Assembly (NCBI RefSeq): GCF_001598335.1
Contig: NZ_BCYT01000010.1
Location: forward strand, 32,052 to 96,051
Source: Sphingobium abikonense NBRC 16140
Lineage (GTDB): Bacteria > Pseudomonadota > Alphaproteobacteria > Sphingomonadales > Sphingomonadaceae
Direction of reading: 5' to 3'
Length of the DNA: 64,000 nucleotides
In this document: in pieces, positions 1 to 8,166 of the stretch
Layout: every line of letters begins with the position of its first letter
How positions within the stretch are numbered: position 1 is the first letter of the stretch
Program-made: the position numbers and the translations under genes
Notes under the pieces: model-generated
Told to the model about the DNA's origin: nothing
Seen by the model: only the letters and a program-made list of their open reading frames with translations
Databases searched by the model: none

Positions 1-645
1 CTCGCTGGTGCCCACCCGCCCGAGTGGGTATTCCTTTGCGAAGGTATCGATGATGGCGGCGTTCTTTGCCGCTTTTTCCGTCATCGGCGTCGCGGTGAAC
101 CCGGGCGCAACTGAATTGGCGCGAATGCCCCGATGGCCAAATTCATTGGCGATGCACCGTATGACATGATCGGCGCCGGCTTTCGTGCCCATATAGGCGG
201 CATGATCCTCCAGCATGATTGACGCCGTCGCGGAGGAAATCTGGATCAACGATCCGCCATCGCGCATCACGCGCAGCATCGCCTGATAGAAAAGGAGCGC
301 GCCGGTAAATTGCAACGCGGTCATCTGCTCTATGTCGGCCTTGCTGGTATCCAGAAAGGGCTTGAGCAGTCCCCAACCTGTTGCGTTGACGGCGATATCA
401 ACGCCGCCATGCGCGTTTTTCGCTGTCTCACCCAGTCGGGCCAGATCGCCTTCATTGGTCATGTCGCAATCGCTCACCGCCAGCCCGCCAATCTCCCTGG
501 CAAAGCGTTCCAATTCCTCGGCCTTGCGCCCGGCTACGATGATGTCGGCGCCATCCGATCGCAGCTTACGGGCGATGACCTGGGCCATGTTGCCCCGGTT
601 TGCCGCGCCCATGACGACGGCGGTCTTCCCTGCCAGATGGCCCAT
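1..645 (-). CDS. SDR-family NAD(P)-dependent oxidoreductase (3' end beyond window)
   Basis: Short-chain dehydrogenase/reductase, at least 215 residues, with its C-terminus outside the window. The start at 645 follows a clear AGGAG site 7 nt upstream. The N-terminal nucleotide-binding loop reads GAANRGNMA, which is not the classical GxxxGxG and is spaced like the loop of FabI-type divergent SDRs. The active site is classical: Ser, then 12 residues, then the YMGTK (YxxxK) motif in the segment around 210-240. The C-terminal part seen carries the usual NSVAPGF turn after the catalytic helix. It probably oxidises a hydroxyl or reduces a keto group on a pathway intermediate; the substrate cannot be read. 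It has its own promoter (748-775), identical in its hexamers to the one before the Rieske oxygenase, so it belongs to the same regulon. Confidence 0.85.
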   Translation of the reverse strand, partial: MGHLAGKTAVVMGAANRGNMAQVIARKLRSDGADIIVAGRKAEELERFAREIGGLAVSDCDMTNEGDLARLGETAKNAHGGVDIAVNATGWGLLKPFLDTSKADIEQMTALQFTGALLFYQAMLRVMRDGGSLIQISSATASIMLEDHAAYMGTKAGADHVIRCIANEFGHRGIRANSVAPGFTATPMTEKAAKNAAIIDTFAKEYPLGRVGTSE

Positions 646-747
646 ATCACTCTCCTGTAACGGACAGGTTTTCTGCCCATCCTGCTTCTTGATCTGCCGC
701 AGTAACGAAGCGCTCATCTTTGAGGACGCTGGTCGTTTAGGCTGCCG

Positions 748-790
748 ATCCTATCGGTCACAATAAAACAGTCAACACTGATGGTTATTT
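748..790 (-). promoter_or_regulatory. Promoter/operator module 1, before the SDR gene
   Basis: Read on the minus strand: TTGACT (-35, 775-770), 16-nt spacer beginning GTTTTATTGT, TAGGAT (-10, 753-748). Transcription would begin near 741 and give a leader of about 96 nt to the SDR start at 645. Just upstream of the -35 lies ATCAGTG, part of an imperfect dyad shared with modules 2 and 3. The -10 sits inside a short inverted repeat (CCGAT..ATCGG, 745-757). Same hexamers, spacing and orientation as module 2. Confidence 0.65.
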
Positions 791-1380
791 CATGACGGCT
801 TTCTATGCACGGAGGACGTGGTTTCGACCGCACAATTTCGTTTTTTATGATAGTTTTTCCAACTTGGCAGCGGTTCTGGAAAATCAGCGGGCCGTGCTGT
901 TGTATAGGCGCGATTGCGCAAGGGATTGGACAAAATACCGGGATAATCGGCGACCGGCACATAATAGAGGAACCCGATCGTGCGCCGCGCAAATTTCCAT
1001 CCGTCCGTTGTGCTGCGGTATGTGTCGTCATAGCGGAGGGCGGCCACCATCATCTGGTCGGCGCGCCACAATTCGGCATGACCGCTCACCCGCCCTGTGG
1101 CTTCATCGGTGCAATCGTCTGAAAAATCGATCTGAACGTCGTGCATGACATGCTGGCCCGGACCCAAAACATCAAACCGCCCATGATATTGCGCCATGAT
1201 GGCGTCGATTCCCGACGCATTCATGACACCGTCCCGGGATGTGAGGATGGCATCCTCAACAAACAGCGCGCGCAGGGCGTCAAGGTCGCGATCGTCGATC
1301 GTGAAGCTATAGCGAGCAATCAGCTGCCGGATCTGCGATTCCGCCTCCAGGCGCGCGATCCGCTCTTCAAATGTCGGCAT
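790..1380 (-). CDS. SnoaL/NTF2-like domain protein
   Basis: 196-residue protein of the NTF2-like superfamily (SnoaL_4 type). This cone-shaped alpha+beta fold is used by small dehydratases, isomerases and the beta subunits of ring-hydroxylating oxygenases. The start at 1380 gives the typical opening with an EERIARLEAESQIRQLIARY helix, followed by YSFTIDDRDLDALRALF and a later GRVSGHAELW strand. A longer reading to 1503 would overlap the TetR gene and is less likely. It lies 46 bp downstream of the TetR gene on the same strand. It could be a dehydratase/isomerase of the pathway or a partner of the Rieske alpha subunit at 3206-4432. At roughly 20 kDa it has the size of a dioxygenase beta subunit, but the helix pattern fits the generic SnoaL group better. 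Specific role unknown. Confidence 0.8.
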   Translation of the reverse strand: MPTFEERIARLEAESQIRQLIARYSFTIDDRDLDALRALFVEDAILTSRDGVMNASGIDAIMAQYHGRFDVLGPGQHVMHDVQIDFSDDCTDEATGRVSGHAELWRADQMMVAALRYDDTYRSTTDGWKFARRTIGFLYYVPVADYPGILSNPLRNRAYTTARPADFPEPLPSWKNYHKKRNCAVETTSSVHRKPS

Positions 1381-1426
1381 GTTCTGGTCCTCTCCCCACG
1401 TCGCCCTCCTGGCGCAATATCGGCGC

Positions 1427-2104
1427 TCAGGCTGGCCGCATCGCCCGGATCTGTTCTTCCAGCATTTTGAGCAGCGGCGGGACCATCGCTTCATCCAGCG
1501 CACCGGTCATAATGCTCATCGCCATACCCTCGATCAGCGTCTGCGAAAGCGCCATCGCTTGTGCGAAACGGGCCGGCGCATCCCGCCATTCGGGAAATAG
1601 CGCAAAGGCTTCGGTGTTGAACCGCTCGCGATATTCGACCTGTACCACCTGCATGATCTTGGCCAGTTCGGCATTGGTCCGCGCGGCCATGGCCAATTCC
1701 TGAAAGGCAGCAAAGGCTGGCTTTTGCGTCTGCTTCCAATAGGCGCTGATCATGGATGCGGGGTCGTGTTGCGATGTTTCCGACGTTCGGCGGAACGCGC
1801 GCAGGCGGCGCTCATGCAGTTCGACGACCGTGGCACGGATAAGCGTTGCGCTATTGTCGAAATGATGCAGCATCGCGCCTCGCGACATGCCCGCTTCCAT
1901 GGCAACCAGCGGCGTTGTGGTCCCAGAATAGCCAACCTTGACCAGGCATCGGATGGTCGCATCGATCAGCTTGCCGCGTGTCTGCGCGCTTTTGAGTGCC
2001 TGGCGTGTTGGACTGGCGGATGCCGCTTTTTCGTCGGCCCCCGATCGGATGGCGACGTCCCGCCGTCGGTCATGTGCTGTCGCCAAATCCGTTGCTCCAT
2101 CCAT
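1427..2104 (-). CDS. TetR/AcrR-family transcriptional regulator
   Basis: 225 residues. The N-terminal helix-turn-helix spans roughly residues 38-85 (helix around TRGKLIDATIRCLVKVGYSG, turn, then MSRGAMLHHF), as in TetR/AcrR proteins. The rest is an all-helical ligand-binding and dimerisation domain. About 35 poorly conserved residues precede the HTH, so the true start could lie further in; 2104 has no strong ribosome site. It follows the thioesterase gene by 39 bp and is probably co-transcribed with it from the promoter at 4531-4558. As the only regulator in the island, it is the best candidate to bind the three shared promoter/operator modules and to respond to a CoA ester or free acid of the pathway; that link is inference. 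Confidence 0.87.
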   Translation of the reverse strand: MDGATDLATAHDRRRDVAIRSGADEKAASASPTRQALKSAQTRGKLIDATIRCLVKVGYSGTTTPLVAMEAGMSRGAMLHHFDNSATLIRATVVELHERRLRAFRRTSETSQHDPASMISAYWKQTQKPAFAAFQELAMAARTNAELAKIMQVVQVEYRERFNTEAFALFPEWRDAPARFAQAMALSQTLIEGMAMSIMTGALDEAMVPPLLKMLEEQIRAMRPA

Positions 2105-2143
2105 GACGGGTCGCCAGCAAAAAGGGCATGGCGGCTCGCTTTC

Positions 2144-3175
2144 CTACAATTTGCCTTCCCGCCTGTCGTCCAGCATGCGTGCCAGCCCCTGCTGACTGAC
2201 CGTCGCCACGATCTGCCCGTCTCGCCGGAATATATGGCCGCGCCCCAGAGCTACGGCGTCCGATGCGGCCGGACTGTCCATCACGTAGAGCATCCACTCA
2301 TCGACGCGGAAATCATCATGGAACCAGATCGCGTGGTCCAGACTGCTGCTTTGTAGAAAATCATTCGCCCATCCCATCCCGAGCGGCGCCAGCGCGGTAT
2401 GGAATATGTGCATGTCGGACGCATAGGCCAGCAGTCGCTGTTGCACTGCTGTTCCCCCATTTTCGGTGCCGTTCAGTCTGAACCACATGGATCGTCTGGC
2501 CGGACCGGTATCGCGCTCGTCAAATCGAAATTGTTCGACCGGGCGCCAGTCAAACATTTGCCGGCGCTGCCAGAATGGCCGATGCCGTTCTGGCAGCCTG
2601 TCGCCATAGGCGGCGATCAGATCATCCAGCTTCGGCAATTTTTCAGGTGGTGGCACATCGGCCATTGTCACGCTGAAATGCGGGGCACGTTCGCGCAGTT
2701 TGAACGACGCCATCAAGTTGACGATCGGGACGCCGTCCTGCGTCATCCGCACCAAACGGTTGGCGAAGCTGCGGCCGTCACTTTCTCGTGTCACCGCAAA
2801 ATCGACCGGTCGATCCGTCAGGCCAGGTTTCAGAAAATAGGCATGGAGGCTGTGGGCGATCTTGTCGGGCGGCACGGTCTGCTGGGCCGCCGCAAGACTT
2901 TGCGACACGACCGCGCCGCCAAACAGGCGTAGAAGGCCGCTCTTGACGGGCGCGACCCGAAACCGGTCTTCGCCGATCGTTTCAAAGGCGAAGGCGTCGC
3001 GCCGTTCGATCTCGGGATCGTCAGGGTAGGGGGAGCGCTGGGCCAGGGTCGGTTCTTCCAAAGTTTGTTGGGACCGGACCTGTATCAGCGCAGCATCGCC
3101 ATAGCGATCCACTAAAAGCGGGCGCGGAACCACAGCGTGCCGGTCAAGCCCCAGAGCGGCCATTCGCGTGTCCAT
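2144..3175 (-). CDS. Acyl-CoA thioesterase II (TesB-type double hotdog)
   Basis: 343 residues with two hotdog domains. The first starts near residue 62 (FETIGEDRFRV, then RLFGGAVVSQSLAAA near 82-96). The second contains the TesB triad: Asp in SLDHAIWFH (about 280), Ser in MDSPAA (about 301) and Gln in SQQG (about 328). It hydrolyses acyl-CoA thioesters, probably releasing CoA from stalled or final intermediates. The usual length is about 286, so roughly 55 N-terminal residues are extra and the real start may be internal; 3175 and the ATG four codons later both lack a good ribosome site. It is 30 bp downstream of the Rieske oxygenase gene and in its transcription unit. Confidence 0.85.
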   Translation of the reverse strand: MDTRMAALGLDRHAVVPRPLLVDRYGDAALIQVRSQQTLEEPTLAQRSPYPDDPEIERRDAFAFETIGEDRFRVAPVKSGLLRLFGGAVVSQSLAAAQQTVPPDKIAHSLHAYFLKPGLTDRPVDFAVTRESDGRSFANRLVRMTQDGVPIVNLMASFKLRERAPHFSVTMADVPPPEKLPKLDDLIAAYGDRLPERHRPFWQRRQMFDWRPVEQFRFDERDTGPARRSMWFRLNGTENGGTAVQQRLLAYASDMHIFHTALAPLGMGWANDFLQSSSLDHAIWFHDDFRVDEWMLYVMDSPAASDAVALGRGHIFRRDGQIVATVSQQGLARMLDDRREGKL

Positions 3176-3205
3176 CTGCGGTGCACATTATTCGCCGCTT
3201 CGCTT

Positions 3206-4432
3206 TCACTCGCGCTGCACCCAGTCGCTCAGCACCTGCTCTACCCGCGCATGCTCTGGCACGCGGTTGAGGCCAATCCGGCGATCCAGTTCCTCATGCC
3301 AATGATAGAGACGCCGTTCCTGATAGTTGAGCGGTATGCCTTTAAAGCCAGGGCTCTCCAGGGACTCCTGTATTTGGGGCGCATATTGCAAATCTTCGTA
3401 CAAGATGCGCTCCCAGTTGGACAGGCGGGTGGGCCATAGCGGGTGCGGATTTTCCGGATCATGCTCGGGCGCCAGCCAGCTGGATACGACACGTGTTCGT
3501 TTTGGCCCAAGCGGCCAGAATTGCAGGATAGGGATGCCTGTGGGCGCGGGCGGCATCACGAAATTGGGATAAATCTGATAGCTTACATTATTCTTGGCCG
3601 GAAACTCCGTGATTGACGGGATTTCCGGCATCCCAATGGTTCCTGGATCCACCCAATCGGGTTTGCGGTTCGGGGTAGCCATGCGGCTGTGCCCATTGGG
3701 CCACAACGTCACGATCATCGCCCGATGATCAAGGAAACGATCTACGGTATCGATGTGGATGGATTTGAGGTGATAGACCTCCAGAAATGCGTCGAGCAGA
3801 ACCTTGACGTTGCAATCCACCTCATAGCTGCGACTGTCGACCAGTCGCAGCTTATCCAGTTCGAACTGTTCCAACTGCGCCGCCATCGGTCCGATATGTT
3901 CTATCAAAGGCTGGGCATCGGCATCGCGATTGATGAAGATCAGCGTTCCCAGCAGTTCACAGCGCACCTGCACCAGCGACCTGCAGGAAAAGTCGAGATC
4001 GACAAAATCCCGTTTGTCGCGGACCGCAGTCAATTTGCCATCCAGCGTGTAGCTCCAGCCATGATAGCCACAAACAAAGCCGCGGCTTTCGCCAGCCTCT
4101 TCCGTGACAAGCGGAGCGCCACGATGCTGGCAGGTATTGTAAAATGCCTTGATTTCACCAGTCAGCGTGCGCGTGACAATGATAGGCGCACCGGAATTGC
4201 GTGTCAGGAACCAGCTTCCTGGATTGGGCAGTTGGTCGGTGTGCCCCGCATAAAGCCAGGCGCGATCCCACATCAGTTCGCGTTCCAGCCGCAAAAATTC
4301 AGCATCTGTGTAGCGCGACCCAGGAATGTCAGGGAGTTTGGGAAAACCCTCCGGAGGCGATTTGCGATCGCGCTCATACTCCATGCGCGCGAAATCATTT
4401 GCGGGCCTCTGATCCGCTGCCAGATCCAGCAT
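3206..4432 (-). CDS. Aromatic ring-hydroxylating oxygenase, Rieske alpha subunit
   Basis: 408 residues. The Rieske [2Fe-2S] centre is complete: C101-x-H103 (CQHRG) and C121-x2-H124 (CGYHGW). The mononuclear iron site in the C-terminal catalytic domain is H221 and H226 (YHLKSIH) with D347 (LYEDLQ) as the likely carboxylate ligand. It would hydroxylate or O-demethylate an aromatic or alicyclic substrate using O2 and electrons from a ferredoxin/reductase that is not encoded in the window. The start at 4432 has a GGGAGAG site 8 nt upstream. It is first gene of an apparent unit with thioesterase, TetR and SnoaL-like genes, driven by the promoter at 4531-4558. A separate beta subunit is not evident, unless the SnoaL-like protein plays that role. 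Confidence 0.93.
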   Translation of the reverse strand: MLDLAADQRPANDFARMEYERDRKSPPEGFPKLPDIPGSRYTDAEFLRLERELMWDRAWLYAGHTDQLPNPGSWFLTRNSGAPIIVTRTLTGEIKAFYNTCQHRGAPLVTEEAGESRGFVCGYHGWSYTLDGKLTAVRDKRDFVDLDFSCRSLVQVRCELLGTLIFINRDADAQPLIEHIGPMAAQLEQFELDKLRLVDSRSYEVDCNVKVLLDAFLEVYHLKSIHIDTVDRFLDHRAMIVTLWPNGHSRMATPNRKPDWVDPGTIGMPEIPSITEFPAKNNVSYQIYPNFVMPPAPTGIPILQFWPLGPKRTRVVSSWLAPEHDPENPHPLWPTRLSNWERILYEDLQYAPQIQESLESPGFKGIPLNYQERRLYHWHEELDRRIGLNRVPEHARVEQVLSDWVQRE

Positions 4433-4530
4433 CGCTCTTCTCTCCCAAAATTCAGACTGGCCGGCACCGTAGCCGACGTCTGTACGTCATCCTTTGCGCG
4501 CCGAATCCGGCCACTTGCTGTAATAGGATC

Positions 4531-4570
4531 ATCCTAGACGCAACAATAAAACAGTCAACCATGATTGTCT
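4531..4570 (-). promoter_or_regulatory. Promoter/operator module 2, before the Rieske oxygenase
   Basis: Minus strand: TTGACT (4558-4553), 16-nt spacer beginning GTTTTATTGT, TAGGAT (4536-4531). The start would be near 4524, leaving a leader of about 92 nt to 4432. Upstream of the -35 is GACAATCATGG, giving a GACA-N8-TGAC dyad across the -35. The -10 is inside a perfect inverted repeat TAGGAT-C-ATCCTA (4524-4536). The -35, -10, spacer length and first ten spacer bases match module 1. Confidence 0.7.
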
Positions 4571-4573
4571 TTT

Positions 4574-5347
4574 TTATGCGTCGGAATGTTTGTCGGGCAG
4601 GCCTGCATAGGCCGCTATGCCCGCGCGGCTTGCTGCGCTGTCGAGAGTGGCCTTCCCCCATGCGTTCCCAAGGGCAAGCGCATGGTTGACCTCCATGCCG
4701 GCGGACAACTCATAAAGCTGCCGGCCGTTGTTTATGGCCTGCCAGTCATTGTCCAGCATGGTTCCAATGACGTGCAGGGCGCGATCCAATAATAGCGCGT
4801 GCGGAACAACCTCTGTGATGATCCCCAGGTCATAGAGGCGCTGAGCCGGCACCAATTCGCCGGTCATGATCATCGCCAGTGCGCTGGCGCGAGGCATTTG
4901 TCTTGCCAGGCGCTGGATGCCGCCAGCAAAGGCAAATAATCCCCGTTTGACTTCGGTCAGGCCAAACATCGCATGATCGGCAGCAAAAACGAGATCGCAC
5001 GCCAGAACGATCTCGAACCCGCCAGCCACAGCAGCGCCATTGACAGCCGCGATCAGTGGTTTGGTCCGCCGTCTTTCGGTCAAACCTCCAAAACCCCTGC
5101 CTGGCACCAGCCCGTGGCCAGCGCCCATGCGGGCAGCCTCCTTGATGTCCATGCCCGAACAAAATGCCCGGTCGCCTGCGCCGGTCAGCAGGATCGCACC
5201 GATGGAGGGATCGGCTTCGGCCTGCGTGACGGCTTCGTCCAGCGCCCTCGCCGTCGCCGCGTCGAGAGCATTGCGAACGGCGTCGCGATTGATCGTGAGC
5301 AAACAGACAGGTCCGCGCCGTTCGATCAGAAGTCCTGTGTGCGTCAT
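4574..5347 (-). CDS. Enoyl-CoA hydratase/isomerase family protein
   Basis: 257-residue crotonase-fold protein. The first oxyanion-hole segment is FCSGMDIKEA. The second is NGAAVAGGFEIVLACDL, which keeps the first catalytic Glu (GGFE). A second Glu is present in FGLTEVKRGL, so both hydratase acid/base positions are retained. Likely reaction: syn-hydration of an alpha,beta-unsaturated acyl-CoA. The start at 5347 overlaps the stop of the upstream thiolase-like gene by 4 nt (ATGA), indicating translational coupling. The gene ends inside promoter module 2. It is last of the CoA-transferase, DUF35, thiolase-like, hydratase operon. Confidence 0.93.
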   Translation of the reverse strand: MTHTGLLIERRGPVCLLTINRDAVRNALDAATARALDEAVTQAEADPSIGAILLTGAGDRAFCSGMDIKEAARMGAGHGLVPGRGFGGLTERRRTKPLIAAVNGAAVAGGFEIVLACDLVFAADHAMFGLTEVKRGLFAFAGGIQRLARQMPRASALAMIMTGELVPAQRLYDLGIITEVVPHALLLDRALHVIGTMLDNDWQAINNGRQLYELSAGMEVNHALALGNAWGKATLDSAASRAGIAAYAGLPDKHSDA

Positions 5348-6495
5348 AGGCTGTCCAGGCTCCCCAGAATGACGGTGGCCTGGGACGACAGCGTGCCGCC
5401 ATTGCCATGCGCCAGCGCGACATGCGTTCCAGGCTGCTGATTGGCTGCGTCGCCCCGGATCTGACGCGCGGCTTCGATGATCGCGAACAGGCCGTACATG
5501 CCGGGATGACAACAGGACAGGCCACCGCCGTTGGTATTGACGGCAATCGACCCGCCCGGCGCGATCGAACCGCTTTCGACAAACGGACCGCCCTCTCCCT
5601 TGGCGCAAAATCCCAGATCCTCAAGGAAGAGGATCGTGTTGATGGTGAAGGCGTCGTAAAGCTGGGCGACTTTTATGTCAGCCGGCTTCACGCCCGCCAT
5701 CGCCATCGCGCGGGCACCCGATTCCCGCGCCGCCGTGACCGTCACATCGTCTGCCTGCGCGATGGCGTTCCACCAGGTCGCCGCCGCAGCGCCGAGCAAC
5801 GGCACCGGTGGTTGGGCGAGGTCGCGGGCGCGGTCCGTGCGCGTCATGACGATCGCCGCCGCCCCGTCGGTGACGAGGCAGCAGTCGCGGGTCGAAATGG
5901 GCGAACTGATTATTCGCGCGGCCAAGCAGTCTTCCAAAGTGAGCGGGCCACGTGCAAAGGCTTCGGGATTGGTATTTGCCCATGCCCGCGCCGCCAGCGC
6001 CACCGATGCCATTTGCGCGCGGGTGGTGCCATAATCGTGCATGTGCCGCGCCGCTGCGAGCGCATAGCTGGTGACGGGGAAAAGCGGGGCATAGGGCGCA
6101 TCCCATTGATTGTGGGTAATGCGGGTCGCCAGCTTCCCGCCCGCGCTCCGCTGGTTGGATCCATAAGCGATCAGCGCGCAGTCGATATAGCCGCAATCAA
6201 GCATCATCGCCGCAACCGCCATGTGGCTCATGAAGGCGGAACCGCCCGTCCGGTTATTGTCTGTATAAGCCGGTCGCATGCCCAGATGCTCGGCGAATGA
6301 CAGGCCGGCAAAAAAATCGTCGGGCTGACATATGAACAGCGCGTCGACGTCGCCCAGCGTCAATCCTGCGTCGGCGACGGCGCGCGTCGCTGCCTCTGCG
6401 GTCAGTTCCATGGCGGAATAGCCCGGCTTCTCGCCGATCCCGAACGTCGCCAGCCCCGCAATGGCGGCGCGCCCCCGGGGGAAGTTATCGCTCAT
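5344..6495 (-). CDS. Thiolase-like (SCP-x/lipid-transfer) protein without nucleophilic Cys
   Basis: 383 residues with the thiolase fold. Where a thiolase has its nucleophilic Cys (about residue 86) the sequence is NRTGGSAFMSH, so the protein cannot form the normal acyl-enzyme. Conserved elements of the SCP-x/lipid-transfer branch remain: QLYDAFT (Y280, D281) and NTNGGGLSCCHPGMYG (about 320-335). Cys-less members such as the steroid-degrading Ltp2 proteins act with a DUF35 partner as retro-aldolases that cleave a beta-hydroxyacyl-CoA side chain. The neighbouring DUF35 gene, overlapping by 4 nt, fits that model. The preceding enoyl-CoA hydratase step would supply a beta-hydroxyacyl-CoA. Aldolase activity here is inference. 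Confidence 0.88.
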   Translation of the reverse strand: MSDNFPRGRAAIAGLATFGIGEKPGYSAMELTAEAATRAVADAGLTLGDVDALFICQPDDFFAGLSFAEHLGMRPAYTDNNRTGGSAFMSHMAVAAMMLDCGYIDCALIAYGSNQRSAGGKLATRITHNQWDAPYAPLFPVTSYALAAARHMHDYGTTRAQMASVALAARAWANTNPEAFARGPLTLEDCLAARIISSPISTRDCCLVTDGAAAIVMTRTDRARDLAQPPVPLLGAAAATWWNAIAQADDVTVTAARESGARAMAMAGVKPADIKVAQLYDAFTINTILFLEDLGFCAKGEGGPFVESGSIAPGGSIAVNTNGGGLSCCHPGMYGLFAIIEAARQIRGDAANQQPGTHVALAHGNGGTLSSQATVILGSLDSL

Positions 6496-6854
6496 TCCTC
6501 CTGCTCCCGTCGAAACAGCAGCAGCGGTGCGCCATCACTCTCGCCAATAAATGCCTTCACCCGCTGCCCGATGGCGAGCGCTTCGGGCGTCGCATCAAGC
6601 ACACGGCTCATCAACCGCGCGCCCTCATCCAACGTGATCAATGCGACATGATAGGGTGGGGCAGGGGGACGCGGATATATCCAGGACACGCTGTAGATGG
6701 TGCCGCGGCCCGATGCCTCGATCCATTCCAGCGGGGTGCCGGAACCCGGCGCTACGGCGCGGGGCGGGAAAACGGCTTGGCCATCATCTGTGCGCTGCAA
6801 GAGAAACCGTCCATTGGCCAGAGCATCTCGCCACAGCTCTTCCGGCCCCGTCAT
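6492..6854 (-). CDS. DUF35 OB-fold protein with lost zinc-ribbon cysteines
   Basis: 120 residues, usual DUF35 length. The N-terminal helix (EELWRDALANGRFLLQR) and the OB-fold core (EWIEASGRGTIYSVSW) match the family. The rubredoxin-like zinc ribbon, normally C-x2-C then C-x2-C around PPR, reads TDDGQAVFPPRAVAPGSG, with no Cys at any of the four positions; the whole protein has none. DUF35 proteins are obligate partners of Cys-less thiolase-like enzymes, acting as acyl-CoA binding or gating subunits. It overlaps both neighbours by 4 nt (thiolase-like downstream, CoA-transferase upstream), supporting a stoichiometric complex. Loss of zinc is read directly; its consequence is unknown. Confidence 0.85.
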   Translation of the reverse strand: MTGPEELWRDALANGRFLLQRTDDGQAVFPPRAVAPGSGTPLEWIEASGRGTIYSVSWIYPRPPAPPYHVALITLDEGARLMSRVLDATPEALAIGQRVKAFIGESDGAPLLLFRREQEE

Positions 6855-8059
6855 GCTAAGGCCCCGATTGCTCCGGCATCCTTCAACGCCGTGACATCTG
6901 CCTCGCTAAACCCAGCTTCGCGCAAAATTTCCTCGCTCTGCTCGCCCAGAGACGGCCCTGGATCGCCAATCGCGCCGGGCGTCTGGGAAAAATGAGTCGG
7001 TATGCCCGGGAAGCGCAAAGTGCCAAGCTCAGTCTGGCGTTCCTGCCAGAACCCGGTCTGGTCCAGATGCGGATCCTTCAGCAGATCGGTCAGAGTCGCA
7101 ATGGGGGTGGCGGGAATATGCGCGCGCCTGAACAGCGCCATCCATTCGTCCGTCGTCCGCGTGATCATCACATCGGCAACACGCGCCAGCACTGCACCGA
7201 TATTTTCGGTTCGGGTGCGCATGGATGCGAAGATCGGATCGGTCGACCAGTCAGGGTGGCCCAGCTCTTCGAAAAAAGCGCGCCAATGTTTGTCGTTGTA
7301 GATCATCACCCCGATATGCCCGTCGGATGTCTGATAGGGTCGACGCGCGGCCGATGTGGCGCGGGGATATTCGGGTGGTCCCATTGGTGGCTGGAACAGC
7401 GATCCGCACAAATGCTCGACCATGGTGAAGGACACCAGGGTTTCGAACATGGGCACTTCGATTTCCTGTCCGGTCCCGGTCTTTTCGCGCGCGTAAAGCG
7501 CCGCCATCACGGAATAGGCGCCGGTGAGACCCGCGACCTTGTCGGCGATCACGGTCGCCGCATAGGTCGGTTGGCCCCCAGACAATCGGGCCTGCAAATC
7601 GACGATGCCCGATGCGGCCTGGACGATGTCGTCATAAGCGGGATGATCGCGATAGGGGCCGTTGCGGGCAAATCCGTAGAGATTGGCATAGATGATGCGC
7701 GGATTGACTGCGCTGATCGACTCATACGTCAGATTCAGCCGCTCCATCGCGCTCGCCCGCATCGAATGAATGAAGACATCCGCGCTTTTGGCGAGAGTGA
7801 GCAGAGCAGCGCGCGCTGCCGGCTGTTTCAGGTCCATGACGATGGATCGCTTTCCCCGGTTGACGTTCAGGAACATGGCGCCGCGCGCAGCGTCCGGCCC
7901 GGGGGGGATGAACCGCGTGGTATCCCCCTGCGGGCTTTCGACCTTGATCACGTCCGCGCCCAGATCGGCAAAGATCTGCGTGGCATAAGGCCCCATCAGC
8001 ACGCTGGTCAGGTCGAGCACACGGACACCCGCCAGAGGTCCTTGCGCACGTCCGCTCAT
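6851..8059 (-). CDS. CaiB/BaiF family III CoA-transferase
   Basis: 402 residues from the start at 8059, which has a GAGGAAGG site about 8 nt upstream; a longer reading to 8167 would run into the ThuA-like gene. Family III signature features are present: the N-terminal GVRVLDLTSVLMGPYATQ, the CoA-contact segment ADLGADVIKVE, NRGKRSI, and the catalytic Asp in VIADKVAGLTG (D173), which forms the aspartyl-CoA thioester in formyl-CoA/carnitine transferases. It likely activates the substrate acid using CoA from another acyl-CoA such as succinyl-CoA. First gene of the operon running to the enoyl-CoA hydratase. No strong promoter is obvious in the 107-bp divergent gap. Confidence 0.93.
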   Translation of the reverse strand: MSGRAQGPLAGVRVLDLTSVLMGPYATQIFADLGADVIKVESPQGDTTRFIPPGPDAARGAMFLNVNRGKRSIVMDLKQPAARAALLTLAKSADVFIHSMRASAMERLNLTYESISAVNPRIIYANLYGFARNGPYRDHPAYDDIVQAASGIVDLQARLSGGQPTYAATVIADKVAGLTGAYSVMAALYAREKTGTGQEIEVPMFETLVSFTMVEHLCGSLFQPPMGPPEYPRATSAARRPYQTSDGHIGVMIYNDKHWRAFFEELGHPDWSTDPIFASMRTRTENIGAVLARVADVMITRTTDEWMALFRRAHIPATPIATLTDLLKDPHLDQTGFWQERQTELGTLRFPGIPTHFSQTPGAIGDPGPSLGEQSEEILREAGFSEADVTALKDAGAIGALA

Positions 8060-8166
8060 GCCGCGACCTTCCTCATCTTCAACTCCCTTGTTGCCATCCT
8101 GATTATCGGTCCTACCCTCGCCCGCACATGCGCATAGGCGCACAGGGAAGAGGGGATTTGATCGCA

